Part shown: in pieces, positions 11,999 through 23,779 of the stretch
Layout: each line of letters begins with the position of its first letter
Numbering within the stretch: the first letter of the stretch is position 1
Origin: Thinopyrum elongatum
Taxonomy: Eukaryota > Streptophyta > Magnoliopsida > Poales > Poaceae
Length of the DNA stretch: 64,000 bases
Assembly: GCA_011799875.1 (NCBI GenBank)
Contig: CM022297.1
Span: 366,649,105-366,713,104, forward strand
Reading direction: 5' to 3'
The notes under the pieces: generated by a model
What the model saw: only the letters and a program-made list of their open reading frames with translations
What the model was told of the DNA's origin: nothing
Databases searched by the model: none
Position numbers and translations under genes: made by a program

Positions 11999-12560
11999 AA
12001 ACGCATAGCTACTAGTACATACCCTCAGCCCCGAGGGTGAACTACTCCCTCCTCGTCATGGTGGCCGCCGGGATGATGAAGATGGCCTCCGATGATGATT
12101 TCCCCCTCCGGCAGGGTACCGAAATGGGGTCCTGATTGGTTTTTCATGGCTACAGAGGCTTGCGGTGGCGGAACTTCTCATCTAGGGTTCTTTTCGGGGG
12201 TTTGGGTATTTATAGGAATTTTTGGCGTCGGTCTCACATCAAGGGGTGCCCGAGGGGCCCACAAGCTCGGAGCTAGCACCCTGGAGGGTAGGGCGCGCCT
12301 AGCAAGCTTGTGGACTCCTCGTCCACTTCCTGGCCCGGCTCCGGTGCTTTGGGGTCTCTTTTGGTCCATAAAATATCATCGTAAATTTTTAGCCCATTCC
12401 GAGAACTTCTATTTCTGCACAAAAAATGACACCATGGTAGTTCTGTTGAAAACAACGTCAGTCCGGGTTAGTTCTAATCAAATCATACAAAAACCATATA
12501 AAATTGTTGTAAACATGGCATGAATACTTCATAAATTATAGACACGTTGGAGACGTATGA
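11182..12560 (-). repeat. 5' LTR of the 5439-12560 element
   Basis: Direct repeat of 5439-6798. It is about 20 bases longer, mainly because a GA microsatellite at about 11960-11996 is expanded relative to about 6222-6235 in the other LTR. The outer terminus reads GTATGA where GTATCA is expected. Confidence 0.9.
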
Positions 12561-12887
12561 GGGTGCAGGGGCGCGCACGGGCACAGGCGGGGGCGCTAGC
12601 GCTAGCATGTACACGAGCTCGCGCGGGTCCGCGGGAACCTCACTGACGCCTGCGGCTTCCAGCGCTATGATAGTGCTCGGTGACTAGCCCGTTAATTCTA
12701 TGGGGATGGTCGTTGGCGTGGGCGTAGAGATGAGAACTGGGACGGGTGCGAGGGTAGCAACCACCGCGGCCAGCTCGTTCAGGGCCATGTCCATGAGGCC
12801 CCATTCCTCCTTATTTTCTATCTTGTCCGGCTCGGAGTCGACTTCACCAAACTGGAAGACTAGTGGAAAATGATCCTTCTGCGCCAT

Positions 12888-13319
12888 GGCGTTGGTGGAG
12901 GTCTGCGGGAGGGGAATGGGAGGCGAAGAGTAAGGCGGACTGTATTAAACAGCGGCTCGGGCGCCATTAATGGAGAGGATGGGAGCGAGGCGGGCGGCCA
13001 TGGAAGTCAAAGGGCTCGCTTCCCAGCGAGTCTGCGCAGCATATAGTTCACACACTTCCCGGTGAGCCTGTGCATTGGAGGACAGCTTGCACGCCTCCCG
13101 GTCAGCCTGCGCAGCGAACTACGCTCGCATGCCTCCCGTCCACTCAAGCAGCTGTCCGCACGGCACCTCCTAGCCATTAAATGTGTGACGCATGGTGTCA
13201 CGTGAATGGTTAGCAGAACACCCACGATTTAAATTATACAAACGTTTGAGATGATAAGGTGGCAGCTATTTGTTTCAAAATGCCTTTGTTGCCTATTGAT
13301 TCGTGCGCCTTCTCTCAAA
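12888..13319. other. GC-rich flank, no gene seen
   Basis: Between the split reading frame and the tandem array. On the minus strand 12888 onward would be the upstream region of the MAQKDHF frame. The 13030-13150 part has short imperfect repeats of a CCCGGTGAGCCTGCGCA-like unit. I see no clear promoter. Confidence 0.35.
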
Positions 13320-14717
13320 TTGGACACGAAAAATACCACAACATGTTGGTGCCATTCGATGATAGCATGCTAAGTTTCATGAATTTGAGACGACTTTTGG
13401 ATTTACTAGAATTTTAAAACCAAGTATCTCAATGTTTGCGGCCGAGGCACGATGCTGAGGTGCTTGAAGTTCATTCCCATTTCTTGCATGGGACCTAAGC
13501 ATGCATGCAAGGACACACATATGATTTTTCAACCCAATTTGCTACACTGGAGCATGTGCCTGTAGTTCAAATTTAAACTATGCACATAAATACCTAGAAA
13601 ACACAGTTAATGCATAAAAATGTCCAAACGAACCCCGAATAATTCCAAAATTTAACATAACACTCATGTTGCTCTATGTTGTATCTAGAAAAAAATCAAG
13701 GCGAGAAGAGGCAATGAATGTCGTTTCGTCCAGAAAGGTGACACACGTTCCCTACCGGAACCACGAGGCTTCTTGGGAGAAGCTCTAGTTTGTGAGGAGT
13801 GTATATATACCAAAACCTGCCCCAAATGGGACAATTTTTTTACCACAGCATGTTGGTGCCATTCCATGATAGCATGCCAAGTTTCATGAAATTCAGACGA
13901 GTTTTGTATTTACTAGAATCTAAAAACAAAGTATCTCAACGTTGTGCCGGCAAGCAACGGTGCCCTGGTGTTTGAAATTCATTCCCATTTCTTGCATGGG
14001 ACCTAAGCATGCACCCAAAGACACACATTCAATTTTTTAACCCATTTTTCTGCACTGGAGTATGTGCATGTAGTTCAAATTTGAATTATGCACATAAAAT
14101 GCCTAGAAAACTCAGTTAATGTATAAAATGTCCAAACGAACCCAGAAAAATTCCAAATTTTAACACAACACTCCTGTTGCTCTATGCTGCCACTAGACAA
14201 AAATTTGAAAGTAAGAAGAGGCAACAAATATCGTTTCATCCATGAAGGTGTCACCTTCCCTATCGGAACCATGAGGCTTGTTGTGAGAAGCTCTGATTTG
14301 TGAGAAGCTCTGGTTTGTGAGAAGCTCTGGTTTGTGAGAAGGTTATACCCAAACCTGCCCCAAATGGGAAATTTTTTTACCACAGGATGTTGATGCCGTT
14401 CCATGATAGCATGCCAAGTTTCATGAATTTCAGACGAGTTTTGGATTTATTAGAATTTAAAAACCATGTATCTCAATGTTTGCGGCCGAGTGACGGTGCC
14501 GAGGTGTTTGACATTCATTCCCATTTCTTGCACGGGACCTAAGCATGCAACCAAGGACACACATTTGATTTTTCAACCCATTTTTATGCACTAGAGCATG
14601 TGCATGTAGTTCAAACTTGAATTATGCACATAAATACATAGAAAACTTAGTTAATGTATAAAAATGTCCAAACGAACCCCAAAAAATTCCAAAATTTAAC
14701 ACGACACTCCTGTTGTT
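13320..14717. repeat. Tandem array, about 2.6 units of 508-536 bp
   Basis: The marker CCCATTTCTTGCATGGGACC (one base changed in the third copy) occurs at 13476, 13984 and 14520, giving periods of 508 and 536 bases. Each unit also carries CATGATAGCATGCCAAGTTT- and GTAGTTCAAATTTGAATTATG-like segments. The array is interrupted within a unit by the LTR element starting at 14718. Units are homologous, in reverse orientation, to those at 60830-63575. Confidence 0.85.
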
Positions 14718-16118
14718 TGATACGTCTCCATCGTATCTACTTTTCGTAACGCTTTTGCTCTTGTTTTGGACTCTAATTTGCATGATTTGAATGAAACTAA
14801 CCCAGACTGACGCTGTTTTCAACAGAACTACCATGGTGTTGTTTTTGTGCAGAAATAAAAGTTCTCGGAATCGGACGAAACTTTTTGGAGAATTATTTTA
14901 GAATAAATAAAAAATACTAGAACCAAGACCCACTCGAGGGGGGGGGGCAGCTGCCCACTAGGCACCTGGGCGTGCCACCCCCCTCTGGCGCGCCCTGGTG
15001 GGTAGTGGGGCCCACGAGGCTCCACTGACCCTAAATCCGATGCTATCAAATCCTATTTTTCCAGAAAAATAGGAGAGGAAGTTTCATCATGTTTTACGAT
15101 ACGGAGCCGCCGCCACCACCTCATGTTCTTCATCGGGAGGCCAGATCTGGAGCCCGTTCGGGGCTCCGGAGAGGGGGGGTCTTCGGTCTTCGTTATCATC
15201 AACCATCCTCCATCACAAATTTCATGATGCTCATCGCCGGGAGTGAGTAATTCCTTCGTAGGCTCACTGGTCGGTGAGGAGTTGGATGATATTCATCATG
15301 TAATCAAGTTATTTTTGTTAGGGCTTGATCCCTAGTATCCACTATGTTCTGAGATTGATGTTGCTATGACTTTGCTATGCCTAATGCCTGTCATTAGGGC
15401 CCGAGTGCCATGATTTCAGATCTGAACCGTTTATGTTCTCACCATTATATCTATGTTCTTGATCCGATCTTGCAAGTTATATGCACCTGGTACGTGTTAT
15501 GATCCGCATACCCCAAGGTGACAATAATTGGGATTCTTTCCGGTGATTACTGTAGTTTGAGGAGTTCATGTATTCACTATGTGTTAATGCTTTGTTCCAG
15601 TTCTCTATTAAAAGGAGCCCTTAATATCCCTTAGTTTCCTTATGGACCCCGCTGCCACGAGAGGGTAGGACAAAAGATGTCATGCAAGTTCTTTTCCATA
15701 AGCACGTATGACTATTTACGGAATACATGCCTACATTATATTTATGAACTGGAGCTACTTCTGTGTCGCCCTAGGTAATGACTGTTATATGATGAATATC
15801 ATCCAACGAAATCACCGATCCAATGCCTACGAGCTTTTCACATATTGATCTTGCTAAGTTACTACTATTGTTGCTACTGTTACAACTGCTACCATTACTA
15901 TTGCTGTTACTACTACTGCTATCACTACCAAACTATAATATTGCTGTGCTACTGATCATTTTGCTGTAGATATTTAATCTCCATGTGTGGTTGAATTGAC
16001 AACTCAACTACTAATACTTACAAATATTCTTTGGCTCCCCTTGTGTCGAATATATAAATTTGGGTTGAATACTCTACCCTCGAAAACTGTTGCGATCCCC
16101 TATACTTGTGGGTTATCA
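14718..16118 (+). repeat. 5' LTR of the Athila-like element
   Basis: Starts TGATACGTCTCCATCGTATC and ends TACTTGTGGGTTATCA, 11 bases before a primer-binding site. It contains a G run at 14939-14948 and an ACT/GCT-rich imperfect trinucleotide tract at about 15855-15935. Confidence 0.85.
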
Positions 16119-16129
16119 AGACCTTTTTC

Positions 16130-16147
16130 TGGTGCCGTTGCCGGGGA
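16130..16147 (+). other. Primer-binding site
   Basis: TGGTGCCGTTGCCGGGGA, one base from the TGGCGCCGTTGCCGGGGA form common in Athila-like plant elements. Confidence 0.8.
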
Positions 16148-16221
16148 GCAAAGCTATATTTGTTGAGTCACTTGGGATTATTATCTATTTATCACTATGA
16201 AGAATCTTAAGGTTGATAGAA

Positions 16222-17803
16222 TGATACGTCTCCAACGTATCTATAATTTTTTATTGTTCTATGATATTATATTATCTGTTTTGGATGTTTTATATGCATT
16301 AATATGCTATTTTATATTATTTTTGGGACTAACCTATTAACCTAGAGCCCAGTGCCAGTTTCTATTTTTTTTCTTGTTTTTGACTTTTACAGAAAAGGAA
16401 TATCAAACGGAGCCCAAACGGAATAAAAATTTATGATGATTTTTCTTGGACCAGAAGACACCTATGTGACTTGAAGAGAGGGCCAGAAGAGTTCGGAGGA
16501 GGCCACAAGCCTCTATGGCGCGCCCCAGGGGGGAGCCCTGAGGGCTTGTGGGCCCCTCGGGTGTCCTCCAACTCTAATTCCACCTCTATATATTCTCAAA
16601 TATTCCCCAAACATCAGAAGCATCCACAAAAATACTTTTCCGCCGCCGCAAGCCTCTGTTGCCATGAGATCCCATCTTGGGGCCTTTTCCGGCACTCTGC
16701 TGGAGGGGGATTCGATCATGGAGGGCCTCTATATCAACCTTGCTGCCCTTCTGATGATGCGTGAGTAGTTTACCATAGACCTACGGGTCCATAGCTAGTA
16801 GCTAGATGGCTTCTTCTCTCTCTTTGATCTTCAATACAATGTTCTCCTCGATGTTCTTGGAGATCTATTCGATGTAATCTTCTTTTGCGGTGTGTTTGTT
16901 GAGATCCGATGAATTGTGGATTTATATCAGATTATCTATGAATATTATTTGAGTCTTCTCTGAACTTTTTTATGCATTATTAATATATCTTTGTATTTCT
17001 CTTCGAACTATCGGTTTGGTTTGGCCAACTAGATTGGTTTTTCTTTCAATGGGGGGAGGTGCTTAGTTTTGGGTTCAATCTTGCGGTGTCCTCACCCAGT
17101 GACAGAAGGGGTAGCGAGGCACGTATTGTATTGTTGCCATCGAGGATAAAAAGATGGGGTTTATATCATATTGCTTGAGTTTATCCCTCTACATCATGTC
17201 ATCTTACTTAAGGCATTACTCCGTTCTTATGAACTTAATACTCTAGATGCATGCTGGATAGCAGTCAATGTGTGGAGTAATAGTAGTAGATGCAGGCAAG
17301 AGCCGGTCTACTTGTCACGGACGCGATGCCTATATTCATGATCATTGCCTTAGATATTGTCATAACTATGCGCTTTTCTATCAATTGCTCAACAGTAATT
17401 TGTTCACCCACCGTATGTTTTCTTTCAAGAGAGAAGCCTCTAGTGAAACATATGACCCCGGGTCTATTTTCCATCATATATTTTTAGATCTATAAACCAA
17501 AAACCCCAAAAATACATTGCTGCAATTTATTTATATTTACTTTAGTTTGCTCTTTTATTTATCTTTTATACCTATCTCTATTAGATCTCACTCTTGTTCG
17601 TGACCGTGAAGGGATTGACAACCCGTTTTTCGCGTTGTGTGCAAGTGTTTGTTAGTTTGTGCAGGTGCATAGATTGGAGACTTGCTTGTGCCTCCTACTG
17701 GATTGATACCTTGGTTCTTAACCGAGGGAAATACTTATCTCTACTTTGTTGCATCACCCTTTCCTCTTCAAGGAAAAAATCAATGCAAGCTCAAGAAGTA
17801 GCA
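16222..17803 (+). mobile_element. Solo LTR, TSD TAGAA
   Basis: Begins TGATACGTCTCCAACGTATC, ends CTCAAGAAGTAGCA, and is flanked on both sides by TAGAA (16217-16221 and 17804-17808). It matches the LTRs at 51642-53202 and 57112-58689 in reverse orientation. No internal sequence is attached, so this is the product of LTR-LTR recombination. It sits between the primer-binding site and gag of the host element. A TATA-like CTCTATATATTC lies near 16583-16594. Confidence 0.92.
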
Positions 17804-17924
17804 TAGAACCAAGATCGTTCCCTCTAAGACGAGGGGAGGTAAGGAGCTGTTATCTAGCTCTGCACTTGATTCACCTTCTGTTTTAAGTAACCTTGCAACA
17901 CCACAACCTGCTATTAACTCTAAT

Positions 17925-20425
17925 ATGTCGCAAGTAATTGATGATGCTACTTCTATTATGAATGATGCTTATGATAATGCTAGTACCTCGCTTGATAAGA
18001 ATGTGCCACTAGGTGAATTTCTTGATGAACAACTTGCTAGAGTTAAAGATATTGAGAATGCTGAGACTAATGAAATGATTGAAACTGATGAAGTCTTTGA
18101 AACTGAGAATTATGAAACACCTATTAGACCTAGCTCTCCTAGAAATGAATTTCCTAAGGTACCTGAGGGTTATGTTATGGATGAAGAGGTTGCTAGGGAT
18201 TTTCTTGCTTGTAAGGATAGAGATGATCTTAAGAAATTATTATGCAAGTCGAAAGAAAAAACTTTGAATGCTAGAATAAAATGTGATCCTAAGTTTGCTA
18301 CTTCACCTATCTTTATTACTGATAAGGATTGTGAATTCTCTGTCTACCCAGAGTTAATCACTTTGGTTGAATTTGATCCTTTCCATGGCTACGAAACTGA
18401 AACTGTTGTGGCACATCTTACTAAATTAAATGATATAGCCACCCTTTTTGCTCATGATGAGAAAATTCGTTACTATTATATTCTTAAGTTATTTTCTTTC
18501 TCATTAAAGGGTGATGCTAAGATATGGTACAATACTCTTGCTCTTGGTTGTGTGCATAGTCCCCAGGATATGATTTATTACTTCTCTGAAAAATATTTTC
18601 CTGCTCATAAGAAACAAGCTGCCTTACAGGAAATATTTAACTTTGTGCAAATTGAAGAAGAGAGTCTCCCACAAGCTTGGGGGAGGCTTCTCCAATTACA
18701 TAATGCTTTGCCTGATCATCCTCTCAAGAAAAATGAAATAATTGATATCTTCTATATAATGTTCTAACCGATGCTTCTAGGGACTTCCTAGATAGTTGTG
18801 CTGGTTGTGTTTTCAGGGAACGAACTATTGAACAAGCTGAGGAATTATTGAATAATATATTGAAGAATTATGATGATTGGACACTTCCTGAGCCACCGCC
18901 TAAACCCACTCCGAAGAAGAGGGGTATTTTATTTCTCAGTCCTAAAGATATGCAAGAAGCAAAGAAATATATGAAGGAAAAAAGTATTAAAGCCGAGGAT
19001 GTTAAGTATTTAACACCTATTGAAGAAATACATGGTCTTGACACACCACCACAGGTGGTGGAGGTAAATTCTCTTTTAAAATTTGATGAAGGTGATATCC
19101 CTTATAATAAACATCCTAGTCAATGCTTGTATGAATTCGACAACTACATTAGAAAAAAAGATCACTTTAATGCTAATGTTATGAAACAGTTGAAACAAAA
19201 TTCAGATATGATTGCTCGCCTGAGTGAATTGTTATTTAGAATCACTAATGATGTTAGAGGTGTAGGAAAACATGCCTCTATGGTTAGAACCTAGTTAGAA
19301 CAAGTTGCTAAATCTCAAAGTGAGCTGCTTAATGAAATGAATAATAATATGAATGATTATACTGTTAGAGTAGCAACTAGAGGAGGTAAAATGACTCAGG
19401 AACCTCTTTATCTTGAAGGTCATCCTAAAACAATTGAACAAGGCTCTCAAAGAATTAATACTGATGCACCTAGTCCTACTAAAAAGAAAAATGAAAGGAC
19501 TTTGCCTACTTCTAGTGAACCTGAGATAGAAAAACCTTCTGATGATAACAATGATGTCTCTATTTCTGATGCTGAAACTCAATCTGGTAATGAACATTCA
19601 CCTAGTGATAATGAAAATGATAATGATGATGTTCATGTAGATGCCCAACCAGAAAATGATAAAGAAAAAGATAATGATGTTGAGATAGAACCTGCTGTTG
19701 ATCTTGATAACCCACAACCTAAAAATAAACATTATGATAAAAGAGACTTTGTTGCTAGAAAGCAGGTTAAAGAAAGAGAACCATGGGTTCAGAAACCCAT
19801 GCCCTTTCCACCTAAACCATCTAAGAAAAAGGATGATGAAGAATTTGAACACTTCGCTGAAATGCTTAGGCCAATCTTTTTGCATACTCATTTGACCAAT
19901 ATTTTAAAGATGACCCCTTATGATAAATACATGAAAGATATTATCACTAATAAAAGAAAAATACCTGAAGCTGAAATATCCTCCATGCTTGCTAATTATT
20001 CTTTTAAGGATGGAGTACCTAAGAAACTAGGAGATCCAGGAATACCAACTATACCATGCTCCATTAAAAGAAACTATGTCAAAACTGCTTTACGTGATTT
20101 GGGAGCCGGTGTTAGTGTTATGCCTTTCTCTTTATACAAAAGACTTGATTTGAATAAACTCACACCTACTGCAATATCATTGCAAATGGCTGACAAATCA
20201 AATGCCATACCTATCGGTATTTGTGCGGATGTGCCCGTTGTTGTTGCAAATGTTATTATCTTGACAGACTTTGTTATACTTGAGATGCCCGAGGACGACA
20301 ACATGTCGATTACCCTTGGTAGACCCTTTCTGAATACTGCAGGGGCTGTTATTGATTGCAATAAAAGCAAAGTCACTTTTCATATCAATGGTAATGAGCA
20401 TATGGTGCACTTTCTGAAGAAATAG
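17925..20425 (+). pseudogene. gag and aspartic protease of the Athila-like element
   Basis: 17925-18767 encodes an acidic N-terminus and a gag capsid segment (FSLKGDAKIWYNTLALG, YYFSEKYFPAHKKQAALQEI, LPQAWGRLLQL). A small frame change at about 18753-18757 breaks it; the frame resumes through 18848-19294, stops at a TAG at 19292-19294, and continues in frame from 19337. The last third (about 20030-20400) is the protease: PCSIKRNYVKTALRDLGAGV with the DLGA active-site motif and SITLGRPFLNTAGAVIDC. Domain order and motifs are those of Athila-type elements. It stops at 20425 and no RT follows. Confidence 0.85.
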
Positions 20426-21296
20426 TTTCAAGTGAATGGTATTAATATTATTGAAAAGTCTCCGACAATTACTATTGGAAGTTTTCAACTCCCTCTACCT
20501 ACTGCTAAAAAGAATTATGAAATACTTCGGGTTCATGTTAATCGGAAGTGGTTGTTAATAAGACTTGATCAACCTTATTAATGGATTACTTTTGAGTGAC
20601 ATGTGGTCGATGAATTTAGTAAGCACTACTCTCTGTACCCACTTTTTGTTTTCTGTTATTTTTAGCTAAATACAATAAAATGCCATGTTTATCCTGTTTT
20701 CTTATTTTTTTCGTGCAATAAAAAGTGCCCAAAAATAAAAGTGCTCAGAATGACCTGAAATTTTGACACGATTTTTTTTGAATATTTAAGAATTTCTGAT
20801 ATAAATAACATCACAGGGGGGGTGCCCCTGATGCCCACTAGGCACCAGGGTGCGCCAGCTACCCAGGCGCGCCCTGGTGGGTAGTGGGCCCCACGAGGCC
20901 CCCCTCACTTATCCCTTTAGACCATATCATCAGCTACCTCCATAGAAAAATCACTCCAGCTCTCTCTCCCGTGTTCTACTCTCAAACCCGCGGATTTCGA
21001 TCTCTTTGCTTGAAGCTCCGTTTTCGAAACTGTTTCGGGGGATTGCTACTTGCTACTTGCTATGTGACTCCTCCATTGCTCCAATTAGTTTTTGTTCTAG
21101 TGGTTTATATTTTGAGTAATTAGCTACTCTTGGTTCTGCTATAAATGAGCTTGCATGTTTAATTCTTTGAGTTCCAAGTAGTTTGAATGCTCGATATAGC
21201 GTCTAGACATCCATATGAGTAGTTGCTACCAATCTTGTGAAGTTTTTTTGACAAAATTTTGTGGGTCAATTTTTTTAGAAATTTGTTCTTAGGAAG
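20426..21296 (+). other. Non-coding stretch where RT and integrase would lie
   Basis: About 150 bases still read like the protease C-terminus and linker, then AT-rich sequence, then at 20815-20910 a CCCACTAGGCACC / CGCGCCCTGGTGGGTAGTGGG segment that resembles part of the element's own LTR (14955-15015). That local LTR-like patch suggests a rearranged or recombined internal region. No pol motif is visible. Confidence 0.5.
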
Positions 21297-22316
21297 ATGG
21301 ACCTTTTTCGAAGGAGTTCATCTAAGAAGAATGCCAAGGGAGTCACTGGTGAATCATCAGCTGATGACATCAACACTCCGCAATGGACGGAGGTCCGGCC
21401 GTGCGAATGGCTGCACATTGCCTTCATGGAAGAAGTCGGATTCTACCAAGAGTTTGTGCAACTTATTGCAAATGTTGGACTTACCAACTTCCTCGCAGAT
21501 GAGTGTGACCAACACCATACCCTCATGAACTCCTTTGTGAAAAAAAATTATTTTCTGAATAGGCATGAACCTCCTGCGGTGCGGTTTAATTTATATCTGA
21601 AACCCGTCAGATACCGCTCACTAAATTTTGTGAGATATGTCTAATTCCCTCTGATGGGGAATTAAGAGAGCCTAGACCGTCAGAGTTTGAGGACTTCCTA
21701 CTCACTTTGACAGTGGGTGAGGAAAGAGGCATGTCGAAAGCCACAACCACTAGTCTGCAGTTTTCCTTCTGTGCATTACTTTGCTTTATTTATCACGAAG
21801 TGTTTGACTGCTAGAGAGAAGGGCAGTATACTTTGTGCCCTTGGCCTCACCATTTTATGTCATGCACTTCACAATGATCACACCTTTAACCTAGGGGCTA
21901 TTGTTGCACATCGTCTGCATCTTAACAGAACTAAGGGTAAAATCCATGGTGGTATTTATGCCACTCGCTTAGTGAGTCACTTTAATGTTCAGATACGCCA
22001 GCAGGACTATTTGTTGCCTAGACTTTATCTAGATCACCAATTGATGGCGGACCACCACTTTCTTGATAACACTAAGCCACTTAACCCTCTTCGCTATAAC
22101 TTGGTCTTCAGTGAGAAGACCCATGACATTATTCCGTTGACTGCACTTGCTTTGTTTTATTCTCATGCCTGGAACGGATACACCGTCCTGCCAGCGGACA
22201 TTGTCGCCTACCGGAATGCCCAGGCAGCGGCAAAGGAGGAGCCCCAGGAGTGGGATGCTCAGGTGCCGCCACTGCAACACTTTTACATGGTACCGAACGG
22301 CTACTATGGGTGGTGA
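21297..22316 (+). pseudogene. Second ORF of the Athila-like element (ORF1/env-position type)
   Basis: Starts with ATG 21297 (MDLFRRSSSKKNAKG) and contains EWLHIAFMEEVGFYQEFVQL. Frame changes near 21630 and about 21765 break it, and it resumes as 21717-22316 with KGSILCALGLTILCHALHND and HGGIYATRLVSHFNVQI. Plant Athila-type elements carry an extra ORF between pol and the 3' LTR, and the position and style fit; the match is from memory of the family. Function is unknown. No transmembrane segment is obvious. Confidence 0.55.
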
Positions 22317-23415
22317 TTACCAAGCTAGGCCAAAAGCCTAAGCTTGGGGGAGTACGTATTTCCATTGTTGGTGTTCACACTTTTTCCATTGTATTATCCA
22401 CGCTAGTTTTATTTTCTCGCTTTCTTCTTTCGTGTTTGAAAAAAAAACTTTGAGAAAATCCAAAAATATTTCTCGCTTCTTTTTGGTTTTTCTTTCTAGT
22501 TTAATTAGTTGTAGTATTAAAAGAAAACCCAAAAGATTTCTCATTTGTTCTTTTGCTTGTTGGGAGCTTTCCCGTGTAAATAGTTTTTTCTCGTTTTTGT
22601 TTTTCTTTCCTTAATTTGCTTCTTCAAAAAAAAACCTAAAAACTCCAAAAATATTTTAGTGTGTTTCTCTAAAATTATTTTCTTTTTTTTTAGTCGTACC
22701 AAGGAGAAGACCACGATGAAATTGTTGAGTGGCTCTCATAAGCATTATTGTTGATCTAACAAAGAGCCCATGTTATTTTGTCTTCTCCTCTGAATAAAAT
22801 GTTGCAGATTCTAGCTTAGTCCACGACACTCTTGCACTATTATTATTTTCATATCATTCGGTCATGCAAGTGAAAGGCAATAATGACGATGTATTATGAA
22901 ATGACTGTGGCGGGAAAAGCGGGTGTGAACTCAACTTGTTTTTGTTTTTGTTTTTTTTTTGTAAATATGTTTAACTCAGTATCCATGATTCAGCATATTA
23001 TGATTAAACATGCTTGCAATGAAAATTAGAGATTATAGTTGCTCATGCCATGCTTAAGTATCTAGGAGTGGATAATGATTTATATTGAGTGTCAACATGC
23101 ATTAAAACGATTGTGATGTAGTATGATGATATGGTATCCTCCTCTGAATGTTTCAAGTGGCTTGACTTGGCACATGTTCACGCATGTAGTTGAATCAAAA
23201 CCAACATAGCCTCCATGATATTTATGTTCATGGTGTTTATATCCTACTCATGCTAGTATTTAATGTTAATTGTTCATAATGCATGATCATGACCGTTTTC
23301 GCTCTCTAGTTGGTCGCTTCTCAACCTAATTGCTAGCCTTCACCTGTACTAAGCGGGAATAATGCTTGTGCATCAAAACTCTTAAACCAAAGTTATTCCA
23401 GATGAGTCCACTATA
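22317..23415 (+). other. 3' non-coding part of the Athila-like element
   Basis: Starts with AAGCCTAAGCTTGGGGGAG, a polypurine-tract-like motif, followed by a stretch with many poly-A and poly-T runs and no coding frame. It ends abruptly at the CACTA terminus. The reverse complement of 7550-8000 in the 5439-12560 element resembles the sequence expected further downstream in this type of element. Confidence 0.6.
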
Positions 23416-23779
23416 CACTACAAAAAAAAAGACACATCCGTGATATTTTGGGCCGAACGAATTTTTTTTCTGTCATGCTTATGACACTTCTATGACGATA
23501 ATTGTGACAAAACCCGGTATCATCATAGATGTGGTGGGCTCCTACTTCCATGAAAAAAAATCATGATAGAAAATGGGCTTTTCGTTCTGGGCGGGCCGGA
23601 GACGCAGCTCCATGACATTCTTTGGGCCGTCCATGATGGAAAAAAATCGTGGTAGAAGCGAGGGTGAGGAAAATATCGGGGAGTTCCCGGTTACGGTGGG
23701 TGGTCGGGGCCGAGCGATGCACGGAGGTTTGCGCGTTTTCTCTCGTATACGTACGCGCGTGTGTGCGAGGCGTTGGGCT

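Larger units (their letters stand above)
5439..12560 (-). mobile_element. Complete non-autonomous LTR retrotransposon, TSD GGGTG
   Basis: Two LTRs (5439-6798 and 11182-12560) flank 4.4 kb with no protease, RT, RNase H or integrase. GGGTG lies at 5434-5438 and 12561-12565 as a perfect 5-base target-site duplication. A degenerate primer-binding site lies beside the right LTR and the motif AAGCTTGGGGATGC (minus strand) beside the left LTR, so the element reads on the minus strand. The internal part holds two degenerate ORFs of unknown function near its 5' end and a long AT-rich remainder. It must have used enzymes from an autonomous relative. Confidence 0.9.
5284..12887 (-). pseudogene. Small proline-rich reading frame split by a 7.1-kb retrotransposon
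   Basis: The minus-strand frame starts at ATG 12887 (MAQKDHFPLVFQFGEVDSE) with an acidic first half and a Pro/Val/Ala-rich second half. It has an in-frame TAG at 12684-12686. It reaches the insertion at 12566 and, if the element and one 5-base duplication are removed, stays in the same frame on the other side (TAVPVPLHLPAPTAPVPVHA...) and stops at 5284-5286. That is about 155 codons. I do not recognise the family. It may be a gene fragment carried by a DNA transposon, since a tandem array like the one at 60.8-63.6 kb lies beside it. Confidence 0.45.
14718..23415 (+). mobile_element. Athila-like gypsy element lacking RT and integrase, 3' end missing
   Basis: Plus-strand order: LTR (14718-16118), primer-binding site (16130-16147), gag, protease (to 20425), a second ORF (21297-22316), and a long 3' non-coding part with AAGCTTGGGGGAG at 22340. 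No RT, RNase H or integrase lies between 20425 and 21297. A solo LTR is inserted at 16222-17803. The element stops at the CACTA terminus at 23416; no 3' LTR is present in the window, so neither its TSD nor its completeness can be tested. Confidence 0.85.

Noticed and set aside
22029..22365. Minus-strand frames opposite the second ORF of the Athila-like element
   Set aside because: The plus-strand ORF is supported by its position in the element; the reverse frames are short and featureless.
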